A DNA stretch of 64,000 nucleotides from Hyparrhenia diplandra (Eukaryota; Streptophyta; Magnoliopsida; Poales; Poaceae), in contig JADLZK010008224.1 of NCBI GenBank assembly GCA_015847255.1, positions 1,054,001-1,118,000 on the forward strand, read 5' to 3'. Below, piece after piece: positions 1 to 12,778 of the stretch. The number at the start of each line of letters is the position of its first letter. Position 1 is the first letter of the stretch. The translations under genes were made by a program, and so were the position numbers. The notes beneath the pieces were generated by a model. The model was not told where the DNA came from. It saw nothing but the letters and a program-made list of their open reading frames with translations, and ran no database searches.

Positions 1-258
1 TGACCTCCTTCCTCTTCGTCATGTGGGCCCCCGCCGTGGTGATCACTAACAAACCGTCCATCTCGGTATGTCACCGCTCTCGAACTCCGGCGTGGTCGTC
101 TCCTTTGTCTTGAGGTCTTGGTCACAGTCCCCGTCGCGGTAGCCACCATGGATGGTGGTAAGTGATCAATGATTTGTGACAAGTTTTAGCAACCAATGGT
201 CTGTCGCAATGAACTAGCACAGTTGTATAATTAATTTTATATTATACCATATATAATT
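1..258. other. Unassigned left edge
   Basis: I see no supportable gene here. The first 150 bases are GC-rich and could be the edge of a neighbouring gene or transposon, but no frame or repeat supports a call. Confidence 0.3.
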
Positions 259-781
259 GGGAGAATTAGGTGTATGGTCTGGGAAAAACTCATCTCAGAT
301 ATTTGTCCCTTTTTCTTTCGAATTTGGCTACTATGGCCTCAAAACAAAATTTCTTTAGGTATGTGGCCTTCCGTCAGCTTTGGGCATGTAACAGTGTTAA
401 GTCATGGGTAAAAAGACCATTTTCACCCACGACAAAAATAGAGTTTTGTTTCTTTTATTCTATATTTTGAGTACATAATATACATATATAGAGAGAGACA
501 TTACATAATCACATATATATTTCATGTGACCTAAAAAAAAAAAAACAGTCTTTTTTTATGTACTCAATATACAATAAAGAAACAAAACTCTATTTTTTTA
601 TTTTTAAATAAGGGGTAAAGTGGTCTTTTTACCACTGACTTTCACTGTTATATGCCCAAAATTGACGGAAGGCCATATACCTAAGGAAATTTTGTTTTGA
701 GGCCATAGAGCCAAATTCGAAAAGAAAAAGGGCCAAATACCTAAGATGAGTTTTTTCCATGGCCATACGCCTAATTCTCCC
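259..781. mobile_element. Foldback MITE with long inverted repeats, Mutator-like
   Basis: About 200 bases at the left (from GGGAGAATTAGG) reappear as the reverse complement at the right (ending CCTAATTCTCCC), joined by an AT-rich centre with a poly-A run near 533-545. The arms share the run CCTCAAAACAAAATTTC among others and are roughly 85-90% alike by eye. The flanks carry the direct repeat ATATATAATT at 249-258 and 783-792, leaving one extra base on the right. A 9-11 bp target duplication with long TIRs fits Mutator-like MITEs. There is no internal gene; short ORFs in the arms are not meaningful. Confidence 0.7.
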
Positions 782-792
782 TATATATAATT

Positions 793-1700
793 TTAGGCTT
801 GTAACATCCGTGCGAGCTGCTAATTGTGTTTTAGTTAGATATGCCTTCAGATTCTCATCCATCGCATAAGAGGATGGAGCGCACAATAGCCCACCGCACC
901 ACATAAGAGTCTGCTTGCAGAACAACACACTGCACTGTAGAGGGGTGAGGAGGGTTACACCTATGTTCCATGTAGAAAGGCCCAAGACCGAAGCCATAAG
1001 GGGAATGGACCTCTTTTTAATTTGTACCCTAAAGGGGGCAGGGAGGAGGATTGCATCCTTTCAATCTCACCTCCCTATAAATAGAGGAGGCTAGCGCTCA
1101 GTGTGTAGAATGCCTAAATCTTTCTTATTTTCTTCACACATCCCTTTTTAGTTTAGAATTGGGTTTCTTTTGTAGAGAAAAAATGATAATTTTATTGAGC
1201 CTAATTCTTTCGACCCAACGTTATTTAATGTATACTAGTCCATCATTCCGTGCTTCCGCAAGGGCTAACTCCAATTGAGCAATTATTAAAATTCTTATTT
1301 GATATATTTGCATTAACAAAATTATTTTATACAATTAGATTTGATTTGAATCCAGACTTACACACATGTATAGAAACCAAAAGCTAGCACACAGATCAGC
1401 TCACCAGGGGGAATCATCCACGGAGGTACCCTTTCTCTCTGAATCCATAGCCAGTCTCAATCTCTAGATGTTTGTTTTATTGATCTTGCTTTGACTTAAT
1501 TTCGAAACCATCAAGTATTGTTCATCTTTGGATGATAAACTGATTTAATACAAAATATATAAAATAAAAATGATATTGCAATCTTTATTCGCAATTGATG
1601 TTCTATACATAGCTTTTGTTTTTAGAATATGGTGTCGAAACTCCAGATATTCACTCTAGAGATTTTCACATATATTAGTCCAAGATCATTCTGACGCCAG
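793..1700 (+). other. Gene-free stretch with LTR-like promoter features
   Basis: No coding region is supported. A TATA-like TATAAATAG lies at 1076-1084, preceded by a purine-rich stretch and followed by a pyrimidine-rich stretch, as in plant LTRs or the promoter of the gene-like region downstream. I found no matching second LTR, so the identity is open. Confidence 0.3.
1076..1084 (+). promoter_or_regulatory. TATA-box-like element
   Basis: TATAAATAG in a CTCCC context, typical of plant core promoters. It could serve an LTR or the broken gene starting near 1712. No transcript evidence is available. Confidence 0.35.
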
Positions 1701-1711
1701 AATGACCGAAC

Positions 1712-3325
1712 TTGAATCAATTTCTTTTTCTTTCTCTACAGCCGAAGCGTCGGTGCCTAGCCCCGCCACCGATGTGCCCCGCAGGAGACGCCAGGCTCGG
1801 GGATCAAGAACCGCTGTACAAGTACAACCCAACCAGGCGCCAAGATCGACTGGAGAACCCGGCGGGCGTTAAGAACGACTGCAGAATTGAACGCCCGGCG
1901 CCAAGAACTACCATACAACTCCAAGAAGTTCTGCTGAACCTGGCAGTAGTCAAAGAACGCAATGGCGCCGCCAATCTCATGCAATGAGTTCTATGCTATG
2001 GCTCTGATTGCCGGAGCATTGAGGTGACCTCTCCCTCTCCACATCACCGTCATTTGGTTGCTTTCTATTGGTTGGCCCCACCAATTGCAGCTAGTTTCTT
2101 TCCGTGACAAATTCATTTCCGGCGCGACTTCCATTTGACGCATTTGAGTTCTTTTCCATGTGCTGCCTATACTCTACGCCCACCTGTCAAGAATGTTGAT
2201 TTCTCTTACCTGTGTTGCCTGTTCGCGCGCCTGTCAGGACTGAAGTAGAATTGTGTTGATTTCTACAGATGTTCTATTGATTAATAGGGATGTGAAAAGG
2301 GAAACCGAGTTTGGAATCAAATCGAATTGTGCTGATTTGGTAGGGGGAATAAGTGGGGAATGAGATAAGAAATGGGTTACTATTTGATTTGGTGGCAGAA
2401 ATCTTCACAGTTAGCCTGCTACTGCGTAGTCTAGCTGTTTGATGAAATATTTCAAGCTGCGATGTCAGATTATTTTGTAGCAGTCAGGAGTGCAGCTAGC
2501 AAGAAATCCTCATTCAAGATTTGGTGCCCAAATTATGAGCATATAATTAAAGATAATTGAATAAAATATAATCAGGCCCTTATAATCTGAATGGAATTGC
2601 TCTATTTTTTCTTGCATGAAGTATTCTCTCTTGTTCCTTCAGAAGGTGTAATATCTTTGATGTCTGTGTTTGCAGTATAAGCTGCCAGCCAACACCAACC
2701 TTGGTGTTGGCAAGGTTCACCAATTGCAAGAATCATTGATCTCAGTGTATGAGAAGCTTGCTGGACAAACGAATGACTCTCACAGCAAGAGGTTGTCTTG
2801 TCCATGTCGAAGGTGGTATAGGTACATTCAAGACGACAATGGACAAACACTTTGGGTTCTTTGAAGGAGACAAGAGACGCCATCGTGCTGACAATGTCTG
2901 AGATTTATAAGATTGGGCATTATCCCCTTCCACCAAAGGCAGCAATTAACCAGGAGATTGCCAAGATTCTTGAAGTTGATCTACTTACCTCGGTTGCCAT
3001 CGCCGCTGCTGATGGCCGCGACGCAGTTAAAGCTTTTGCTGACGCAAACACTACTGAGTCTGCTAGCAAGAGCACTACCCCTGCTATTGAGGCCTCCCCT
3101 GGAGACAGAGGTTACTCCTAGAGTCAAAGGTGCGTCTCCTGCCAAGCCCAGTCTTATGTCCAGGGGTGCTGCAGTGAGGGCAAGGGCCAATGCAGCATAC
3201 GATGCCAGGATTAGGGCTGAGGCCAGGGCTCGGGCAGAGGCTGAGGAGATAGACAGGGCAAGAGCAGAGGCCCAGGCAAAGGCGAGAGCGGAGGCCCAGG
3301 CAAGAGCGAGGGGAGGGGAGGACTG
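1712..3325 (+). pseudogene. Unrecognised multi-part gene remnant with Ala/Arg/Glu-rich tail
   Basis: Three gene-like blocks lie in order on the plus strand. A GC-rich block at about 1741-1987 has basic, proline-rich translations. A block at about 2676-3121 reads through two overlapping frames, the second containing YKIGHYPLPPKAAINQEIA. A last block at 3122-3325 encodes a run of Arg-Ala-Glu-Ala repeats, probably a charged helix or coiled coil, ending at a TGA. The AT-rich gap at about 1990-2640 looks like an intron. The frame changes near 2852 and again near 3115, so the gene is broken or contains sequence errors. I do not recognise the family. Confidence 0.4.
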
Positions 3326-4578
3326 ATCGTACTGCTTCCTTTGACAGATACAATTCAGAATGATTTGGGGCTGAGGGCAAGTCATGTGCTTGTATTCAGG
3401 AAGACAGTTTGTCACTAAGACGTTGGTGCTCTGTACAAGGGTCTTGTGCTGGATTTAGTAGTCAAGGTAGTCTTTCTAACAGAAGTTTAGAATTTCTACA
3501 AGCTTCCAATGTCGTGTAATGTTTGTTTACAAACTTGCTTGTTTCTAGAGTTTTGTCACTAGTTTGTTTCTAAAATTCTGCGTAGTTTGTTTCTAACATT
3601 GTGCCCTTGTTTTGCTGTCTTCTGGTGGTGCCCACGATTGCCATTGCATTTGTCACGAGGTTGTGAAGGATGTGTTAGCAGTAGAGATGACAATATCTGA
3701 TCTGACTGATGGAGTGTTCAGTGGTGCTGGTCATTATCAGCTGTTATTTTTGTAGGTTTTGTGTAGAGGGATCAGGCCCTTGATATACCCTGCTAGTGGC
3801 TTTAAGTCCTATAAATTTGTTGCTGGATCGTGCGGAAAGTAATAAGTTGGCTGTAAAGCTTCAAGCACTTTCCTAAATCATAAAAATATATTCCTTGACG
3901 TAAAAAGCAGTATTGTGTGCTGCTAATAGTTGATTTTAATGATTTTTCTTTTGCCTGTCGCGTTTTATGCGGTTGGTGATGACTTTAGCCCATCTTACCA
4001 TTCAAATGTTTGGTTTGCATTGTGACAGCCATTAGTGTGCCTCTGCACCTTACAAACTTGTACATTAATTATAGTTCTAACCGTATCAAGCTTGTGTTAT
4101 AATTGTAAATTGTTTTTGGCTAAATTCTTGGTCGAAGATTGTGAACTTTAAATTTTGATATACCTATGCACCTTACCAACTAGAACCGAGGTTACATGGA
4201 TGATGGAATCCATTAATAGTGAGTACTGATACTCGAATAAAGAAAAATGCATGTTTGAATGGCGTTGGTATTCATAAAAGGCGGCCATGATAGACTGCTG
4301 GTATGGACTAGCATACAGGCCATTACATAATGCACTCACCGGAAATCGACTACTAACTGAAAGATATCTTTTTATTGGGGACGAAACTGAAAGATGCTAC
4401 AGAAAAGCTGAATGAACAGTAACAAATAATTCAATTACAGATTATTATTCATCCTGATCCATATTATCTGAAATTATGTAGTGCTTCCCTGAAATGCCAC
4501 AAAGCATGCCCAAAGGCAAAGTCATGCATTTGCCCATGTGCACGCTAGATCCTTTCTAAAATTTCAGATGAACCAATA
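3326..4578. other. AT-rich stretch without a gene
   Basis: This follows the broken gene and may include its 3' UTR. I see no ORF with codon-like structure, no RNA gene and no clear repeat. It ends at the ATA target duplication of the CACTA element. Confidence 0.4.
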
Positions 4579-4593
4579 CACTACAGGAATCGC

Positions 4594-5085
4594 ACTTTTT
4601 TGCGAGTGCGGGCGCTATTTCGGCAAAGGCTTATACGCACTCGGCAAAGCCTTTGCCGAGTGCCAAACTCGGCGGCGCACTTTCGGCAAAGAATGACTCG
4701 CAAACCATTCTTTGCCGAAAGTGCCAAATGCCGGGCACTTGGCAAAGCGTCGCCGAGTGCCATGTCGATTAACTTCGGCGAACGTAACGTCGAACGTTAC
4801 ACCGACGCCTCTTTGCCGAAAGTGCCAAACGCGGGGCACTCGGCAAAGATTTGAATATTTTACGAACTTTGCCGAGTGCGAATGTCGACTTCGGCAAACT
4901 ATTTATTTTACCAAAATAAATAAATAACCTTTGCCGAGTGCAGTACAAAAGTGGCACTCGGCAAAAGCTATGGTCATTTTGCCGAGTGCCACCTCCCGCA
5001 CTTTCGGCAAATCTGCCATTTTCTGCAGCGTCCCCAGCTTTGCCGAGTGCCGGCACTCGGCAAAAGCTGGGAATTTTTTTTTTTT
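4594..5085. repeat. CACTA left subterminal repeats
   Basis: The 12-mer TTTGCCGAGTGC and its reverse complement occur repeatedly in both orientations, with variants such as TTTCGGCAAAG. In the En/Spm family such repeats are transposase-binding sites. Small ORFs here are repeat translations, not genes. Confidence 0.85.
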
Positions 5086-5103
5086 TTTTTGTTTTTACGT
5101 TGA

Positions 5104-5395
5104 TTGTTGCCGCAAATCAACATATACATATACCATAGCATTCATATATACATCATAAAACCACATATATCACCAATTCACATATATAATCCACATATCT
5201 CACAAATTCACATATATAATCCACATATATCACAAATTCACACATATAGTCCAACATCCAAACGAAATCCAACATGTCCAACAACCAAGCGAAATGTAAC
5301 ATGTCCAACATCGAAACGAGATCCATCACGATTGCAACATATCCAACATCTAAAAGAAATCCATCCGCGATTGCAACTACCCCGACCCGTGGCCT
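5104..5395. repeat. Minisatellite inside the CACTA element
   Basis: At about 5160-5250 a unit of about 33 bases (around CACATATATCACAAATTC) repeats three times. From about 5250 to 5380 a related unit around ATCCAACATGTCCAACA repeats with more change. The tract lies between the subterminal zone and the genes. Confidence 0.7.
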
Positions 5396-5739
5396 CCCCG
5401 GTGCGAAGAGTGTGAGCCCTCACCTTGCCCCGGATACCACCCATCTTTGCTTGGCGCCGATTGGTACACGTCCACCCGTCGTGTAGGAGGGACGGTGGAA
5501 GCCCGTAGTGTGGTCGCTGCGTGCCGGGAGGAGGAACGCCACTGGCTACGTGTGTACCGTGGAGTCGGGCCGACCGGATAGGGTGGATGGGGTGGAGAAG
5601 GGCCATTCGAGGAGTCGGGTTCGAACCCGCCGACCGTGGGCTGCACAAAGGAGAGGCGATCTCATTAGTACCGCAGTGAGCCACACAAGCCAAATAAATA
5701 AACAACAACATATACTCACCGGAGTCTCTACAGAGGAGG

Positions 5740-7760
5740 AACGGGAAACGGGGGGTGGAGCGAACAAATGGAAGCTAGGGCAACGGAGGCGGGGTCACAC
5801 CCGGATCCGGAGGCTCGGGAAGAAGGCCGCCACGTCCCGCATCTCGATGCACCGAGTATTGCCGGTATGCCTCCAACTCCGCCGATGGCCTCTACGGGCC
5901 GCCGCTCGGCCTCTAAGTTCGCCATCCGGCCGCGCATATTACACCCGTAACGTTGAAACATTGCATAGGCAAAGCGGACATGTGTAAAACCAGTGAACGA
6001 TGAATGAAAGCGTAATTACACGAAACTCCCCGCATCATCTGGCGTGGAGCTCTTTGCCCGAGGTGCTATGGGGATGTCGGTGGAGGTCGTGCTCTTGAGC
6101 GAATCTCTCGACCGTGAATGCAGGGACGGGTTGATCGCGGTTGGCCATCCAAGTCGCCGTGGTGCCGCTTCCCCTCCTCCCAACCTCATCACGGTGTCGT
6201 GTCTAGGGGCGCGGTGGTGCGGAACGGTCGCCCCCATAGCGCCGCTTACCGCCTCGGCGTCTTGGGTAAGCTTGGGGTAGACGCGGGCGTTGGTGTACGC
6301 CTCGGGCCCCTTCAGGCCGGGTCGTAGACGTTGGGCCGGGTCGCTTCCTCGCGGGCTGTGAGTCAAGGCGAACCCCGCGCACCGCTGATGTGCCGCCTTC
6401 ATGCGAAGCGACTGCGGCGAGGAGAACACGAGAGATGGTTAGAAGTGAAGAGATTTGAGCGCTTGAATAAAAAATCAACAGAAACGTACCCATCTATCCA
6501 TATACTTTGGGAGGGGCACGCTCCCTTGGTGGTGTGGCTTCCCTTCCATCTCCGCGACATCTCCGACCGGAGTCTCTTGGTCTCGCACGCCTCGTCCAAG
6601 AGCCACTTGTCCACAATGGACTCCCGGCCAGTCCTTGTACTTGCCGCACCACTCGGGACACATCCGCTTGACATAGCGAGAGGATGAATGGAAGCCTTGC
6701 TTATTTTTCCATTGAAGGAATCGGGATAAATGCGTTCTCTACGAACCTGGATGTACTTGGGCCCTGGTGAGGTCGGTCTCCCTACGGAGCATCATCTCCC
6801 TTGCTTCATTCTTCCTCACCACCTTGCCAAGCACGTCGGCGTTGAAGGAGATGATGACCGACACGTGCCTCGTGGTACGAGGTCCTTGAGTCGGTCTCGG
6901 CGGACCTTGTCCCGCACTCTAGCGGCCACCGCCTCTTGCCCCCTTCGCCAGACGTGAAGTAGTTACGCATACGAACAACATGTATCATTCTATTATTTAA
7001 AAACATAGTATTTAAACAACGTGAAGTAATCCTGCATACAGACTCACCCGAAGTCCGCCTTGATCTTCCCGGCAAGGGCGCTCCTCCACGCGCGCACGAA
7101 GTGCTCCCACGTATAGGGCGGCTCCCCTCACGTCCCCGACGGTCACCGGGCCGAGGTAGTTCTCTTTAATCGGGAGGCTCGGATGCCATTGATATGGCGC
7201 GAACCCCCCTCCGCTTACAATCTTCCGATTCTTGCACGAGCCATTAAAGGCGAATTGTTAGTCCGAAGTTCGATTTTCAACATGTCATATGAACAAGTAG
7301 TGAAAATATCAATGGCTACTTACTTGTCACCGTGGGGTCGAATCACCGGGGGGCGGCGGGCAAAGGGATCGGCCTCGTGGGAGGCTTCGAGGCCTTATTT
7401 GGTAGACCTTGGCGGCACTCGAGGAAGGCGTCTCGGCAGTGTCTCTTCGGCACCGGAGTCCGAGTCTGAAGAGGTGTGGCCCGACGACGCCCCGGCTGGC
7501 CGGACGACCCCTACCGGCTCGGCGTAGACACAAACTCAAGCCTCCTCGTGGATGAGGCGGCGTCGGCCGCGCCTCGGCGTCTCCACCGTGTGGGGTGTCT
7601 TGCTTTCGTCGGCCTCCTCCTCGTCGGCCTCCTCCTCGTCGGCATGGGGAGAGGGTGGGGGGGGCCTCGCGTGACGGATTTGGACCCCCGCCGACGTTCG
7701 CCCTTCCGCTGGCATTTTGTCGAGTCCCTGCAAAGACAAAGAGTAAACCAATTAGTATTG
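5740..7760 (-). pseudogene. CACTA second gene, Transposase_24 (Ptta/En/Spm) type, broken
   Basis: Reading right to left, the N-terminal part (7751-7327) is rich in Pro, Arg and acidic runs, usual for this family. The core follows at about 7160-7050 with a TWEHFVRAW-like stretch and KIKADFG. At 6674-6490 come WLLDEACETKRLRS and the hallmark EGKPHHQGSVPLPKYMDRW. The C-terminal part near 5961-5800 contains ANLEA and a proline/glycine tail. The order matches the plant transposase family PF03004. The parts lie in different frames, so the gene is disrupted. It sits directly downstream of the TNP2-like gene on the same strand. In other CACTA elements such second products help bind ends or regulate; that role is inferred. 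Confidence 0.75.
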
Positions 7761-7959
7761 CAAAATGAACGAAACATAATTGAAAGGTAACAATAATAAC
7801 AAAATAGTATTATATGATTTAGAAATTATCTCCTCGAATGCCTAAGGCCGGCATGTAGTCATCACTATCACTATCACTATTGTAATCATCAATGTCACCA
7901 TCCTCATCATTCAGTATCGCCCTCGGCATGTGCATCGCCCTCCACAACTCCTTCGGCGC

Positions 7960-10900
7960 ACCATCCTCCATCGTTCAAGAATTTGCAAGTCCTTAGCATC
8001 ACGCACCTCATCACCCTCGTCCTCATCGATGGCGTTGTCTACTTCCATGCCCATCGGCGAAAGAATGTCTATCTCTAAACGTCCTTCTAGCCCCTCGGGT
8101 TGATAGAACTCTTCGGTGTTTGGGTCAAGGTTGTAATCATCATCGTTCGAGCGGGCGCTTTTACCGTCTTGGCGATACCTGCCGCACAAGGTACCAACCC
8201 GCAAGGTCCTCGTGTTTTTGGCATGCCCATGGGAGGTAATAAACTTGTGTGGCGTGTATATTAGCCACAATATAGACATCCTCTCCTCCATATCACGGAA
8301 TCTGTCGAATTTCGACTTGCCCAATCGTAGGGTCTACTTTCGTGTCATCGAGGATCGAACCAATGGCATTTGAATACCACTAGCTTGAGCTCTTTAGGAC
8401 CCCGAAGTTGAGCTCATATATTTCTTCGACTATGCGTAATAGTCCTTCTTATCAAGCGGGCGTATGAACTCCGGTGCACATTGTTTTTTGCGGTTGGGCC
8501 GACTCTCCTCGTAGCTTCGTCGTGCGGCGATAGCCATTCACATCATAAATCGTGAGCGAGTTGACCCTACGGGGAAGCCATTGCCCACCTATTTTAAATC
8601 TTCGCACATTTCGGCATCCAATGCGGGCACGCAAGGTGAGGCCACGTAGATCGTTACATTATATGTTACTTGGACCAAAGTGGAATATCAAAGTCGGAAC
8701 GAGGTTAGTTGGATGGTACCTTTGAGCGAGAACCGGGGAAATAAAATCGGGCTGCCCATTTTTAGAAGATTGTCTTCTTGTTGCAAGGTAGGAGCCCCAT
8801 TCCCTCTCCGGTGTTGACCAATAAATTCCCCAAAAAAAAACAAGGCAAAGTGGGTCGGATCGATAGGTGGAGGATAGTGACGGCGTATGGAACAAGCTCA
8901 TTGAGAACTTTACTGGCGATAAGGGCGGTTTCGTCAAGGTTCAACAACACATAGAGCATGATAGTGCGCCACTCATCAAAGGACAAGTGCTTGTGGGTAC
9001 TGCGCTTCCTCTTCGACTTGCCCTCCGAAAAGGTGAGGGTTCGATGAACTCGTCGGCGTTGTAACGAGGGGTAGGATTTGTGGGCCCAGGGAAGTTTCTC
9101 GATAGTAATGCGCTGTGTGAAGGTCGACACCTCCTCTAGAATATATGCCTCTACCACGGAAGGCTCAATTTTGGCTTTATTCTGCATTTTCTCCGAAGTA
9201 CCTTGAGAGCCCTCTCGATTGGATAGCACCAACGGAAATCGCCGACGGCCCCCAACCGTGCCTCGGTGAAGCAAAAGTGCAAAATCGAGTCTTTGCATCG
9301 ATAGGAAGAAGCCCGGTGGAAATATCATCTCCAACTTGTAGATCAACACAGGTGCAAAGACGCCCGGATGCAATCGCATCGAGATAACTCCTTAACACAA
9401 AGGCGGGCGGAAGAAGAAGCTCAACTCGCCGGGGGACGCGCCACACCGGCTCGGAGAGGTATCCCCGAGTCATCGCGAGGAAGGATCCGCTCAATCCATA
9501 TGTGGAAGTCATGACTCTTCATCCCTAAGACTTTCATAGTCCGCAAGTTCACTCCCCTACCGATTCGCCGCATACCCATCGGGGAGCGATAACGTCTTCA
9601 TCCTTTGTAGTACTTCCTTCCTATCGGCCCTTTTTGATGATGTAGTCGGCGGCGGGCCTTTTTCCATCTCCTCCCGGGGCTAGGGGTCTCTATCACTAGC
9701 TTTGGTCTATCGCACATCATCTCTATGTCAAGTCTAGCCTTAACGTTGTCCTTTGACTTCTTAAGGTCCATGGTTTATTGCGAAGAGTGCCTCGGAGATA
9801 TTCTTTTTCGCAGGTGCATTACATCGATGTTGTGTGGAAGAAGAAGATCCTTGTAGTAGGGGAGATTAGTCAAGCCCGATATATAAGTCCACATGTGTGT
9901 GGTACCATATCCAACAAAACCACCTTTCTTTTCATCGATTTTGAGACCAGCTAGCTCGGCAAGGACCTCTTCACCCGGTCATAAACTTTGGGATGGGGTC
10001 GGTGACTTCAACACCTTTCGTGAAGTGCTTTTTGTCTAGTCTGAATTCATGGTTCTCGGGGCAGGAATTGACGATGTTTGTCAAACGAAGAATACTTGCC
10101 ACCCTTGAGAAGCGGTGAACATCACATTTTGCCTTGCATGTTGGGCAAGGGAACCTCCCATGAACACACCATCTTGTTGAATATGCCATAAGCCGAAGTC
10201 ATGCATTGAATATAGGTACCACACATGCATTGTAAAGTTCGTCTTTGTAGCTCGGTCGTATGCGTCAAGTACCCCATTTTGCCAAGCATCTTGCAATTCA
10301 TCCCACACCGGCTGCATGAACACACCCATATTGTTGCCCGGGTGCGGTATTATCGGCGTCAAGAACGGTGCTTGAGCTCAAACATGACACCGGGGGAAGA
10401 TTGAGAGGGATCACGTAACACGGGCCAACAAGTGTACGGGGCCGCCAAGCGTCCGTGCGGGTTGAACCCATACATTGCGAGCGCTACGCGTACATTTCGA
10501 GCCTCCATAGCTTTTTCAGGATGCATATTATCGAAGTGCTTCCATGCATCACCATCCGATGGGTGTACCAACTTCTCGGGACTGTATCTTTTGCCCTTCT
10601 TGTGCCATGTCATTTGTTTTCGCGGACTCCTACATCATATACGGCCGTTGGAGCCTCGAACGAAAGGAAGGTGTCGTAGGACCATCTCGGGGATCTTGGA
10701 CTGTTTCTTCCCGCCATCACTACATTCTACCTCCACAAACCTAGAGGCTTTGCACTTTGGGCCGGTCGTTGCTTCCTTGAGGTCTCCCCTAAATAGAACG
10801 CACCCCTTTGGACAAGCATGGTACGACTCATACGGCATCTTGAGTCCACGAAGGAGTCTCTACGTGACTGCGTGCGTGTTCTTCGGCGGGGCGTGACCCT

Positions 10901-11480
10901 CCGGAGGCGGTTTGCCAATAAGCGACAACGGGGTGTCGAAAGGCTGTCTCGACTAATGCTCAATTGCGACTTCAACGCTATAAGGCGTGAAATGGCATCC
11001 AGCTTTGTAACCATTATCTTCTCATGAAGGGGCTGCTTTGTGCGCCTCCATCATCTCGTAGAACGCCTTTTGCGGTTTCCTCAGGTTCCTCCTCCAATCC
11101 TCCATTGAACCGTGCATCGTGAAAGTTCGCCATCATGTCACGCCATCCCGGCATACGCATCATACTCCTCGAGGAGGGGGGCCTCACCACGTCCTCTCTA
11201 ATACGATCGACTTCACCGTGGAAGATCCAGCGGCTATAGTTTGGGGCGAATCCGTTGTTGTAAATATGTTTGCCCATTTCAACCTTTTCGTTGCTTTTTT
11301 CTTGTTCTTACATTTCTTTGCAGGGACACGGCATCCGAATAGACCCTTTAGCGGTGGGCCAAATGCATGCTCCGGGGAAAGCATCGGTCCCCTAACCCAT
11401 TCAAGGCTCTTACTTGCGGCCCGTGTACATCCATCGGCGGTTATCCATCCTCTGTCATACGCCCATGTCGGCCGAGCCAC
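7960..11480 (-). pseudogene. TNP2-type CACTA transposase, multiply frameshifted
   Basis: The family's domain order is visible from right to left. A Transpos_assoc-like N-terminus lies at 11480-11290 (SLEWVRG, KKCKNKKK). Next is NNGFAPNYSRWIFHGE (11277-11014), then YHACPKGCVLFRGD and IPEMVLRHLPFV (10838-10635). The transposase core follows (10613-10081; GFNPHG, HPGNNMGVFMQP), then WCVHGRFPCPTCKA (10189-9971). A DUF4218-like block holds KLEMIFPPGFF and IEPSVVEAYILEEVSTFT (9379-9100), and a DUF4216-like block lies at about 8640-7960. The family normally reads TDGFNP in the core; here it is MYGFNP, so the expected catalytic Asp is Tyr. With at least eight frame changes it should not make active transposase. 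Confidence 0.85.
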
Positions 11481-12412
11481 ATAACCAGCAATTGCATCTA
11501 CATGGCGTTCCTACCATCTAATAGGTGAGGGATAGGTCCTAATCCCACCCGAAGATGCGTAGACAAGGTTAGCATCCATGCTCGAGTCCGTCAGGCCGGA
11601 ATTTGGTGACACCTCCCCGCTGTTCTCCCGATACACGCCCCGGCGGGGAGAGTGTGTATCCGAGAACAACGGGTAGGTGCCGAAAATCCGGCTCGGACGG
11701 GAGCTGAGCATGGATGCTAACCCATCTACGCATCCACGGGCTGTCCAAAAACATGGACAACCGAAGCAGTCTGATCGTAGATATGCACGGATGCGCATAC
11801 CAACGCCTGTATCTCTTTCGGACGAGGGAGACGCTTAACCGGGTCGCGCTATGTAAGACAACTACAAGGACGGGACGGAGGTGGTTCATACCTACGAGGG
11901 TCGGTGGAGACGCGGTGCAGCAAGACCCGTAGCGCCCGCAGGTCCCGAGTAGTGGAGATGTCCGGGTTTTTAGCTATCCGGCGTCACAACTTGCTCGAAA
12001 CTTTTTCAAATTTTTTTTCCGCAGCCTCCCCATAAGATGCCAAGACACCACGCCAAGTTTTTCGTGATTTTTTAAACTTCGTTTGGATTTTATAGAATTT
12101 AAAAACACCTTTCCCGCACGTAACTTTCGTCATGTTCCGACACATAAATGTTCTTAATTTCACGCGAGTCCCCTGGATTGAGCCTAAACATACGCCAAAA
12201 ACATCATGAATAACATTTTTTTGAATCAGCGCATTCCATTATTTCATGTACCTGCAGTTCAAATTTGGAGTGGTCGAGAAAATGCAAGAAAATAGAAATA
12301 ATTCATGAAATATAGCAAAACAACTTGAAATTGTCCCAAATTGTGAACATGAGATGTAATTAGTGTACCAAGGCAACACAAAAAAAATGGGGCAAAAAAA
12401 AAAAAACTGCAT

Positions 12413-12778
12413 AGTTTGCCGAGTGCCATGTTGGACACTTCGGCAAACTAGTGATTTGCCGAGTGCTGTATCGTGAGGCACTCGGCAAAGTGTGCCTAGT
12501 TTGCCGAGTGCCTAACGTTGGACACTTTCGGCAAAGGTGACGGAGAACGCGTGGCGTTTCATCCCGTTATCCGTTGCGAAGTGTATTGTTTTGCCGACGG
12601 CCACGCTTTTCGGCAAACATATTGTTTTCCGAGTGCTACACGTCGCCGACGGCTAGGCACTCGGCAAAGTGGTCTTTGTCGAAAGTGCTCAGTTTGGCAC
12701 TCGGCAAAGTTGCTCTTTGCCGAGTGCCCGACTTTTGCCACTCGGCAAACTTCTTTGCACTCGGCAAAGACACGGATT
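12413..12778. repeat. CACTA right subterminal repeats
   Basis: Many copies of TTTGCCGAGTGC and GCACTCGGCAAAG occur in both orientations, mirroring the left end. The tract just inside it (about 12000-12410) is AT-rich and holds no gene. Confidence 0.85.

Noticed and set aside
5160..5250. CRISPR-like array
   Set aside because: Repeats are contiguous and AT-rich without spacers of constant length, in a plant transposon.
5606..5640. tRNA-like T-arm (CGGGTTCGAACCCG)
   Set aside because: No acceptor stem, D arm or anticodon arm fits around it; it is a chance palindrome inside the CACTA gene region.
5508..5987. 159-residue plus-strand ORF inside the first CACTA element
   Set aside because: It is opposite to the recognised Transposase_24-type gene and lacks any domain.
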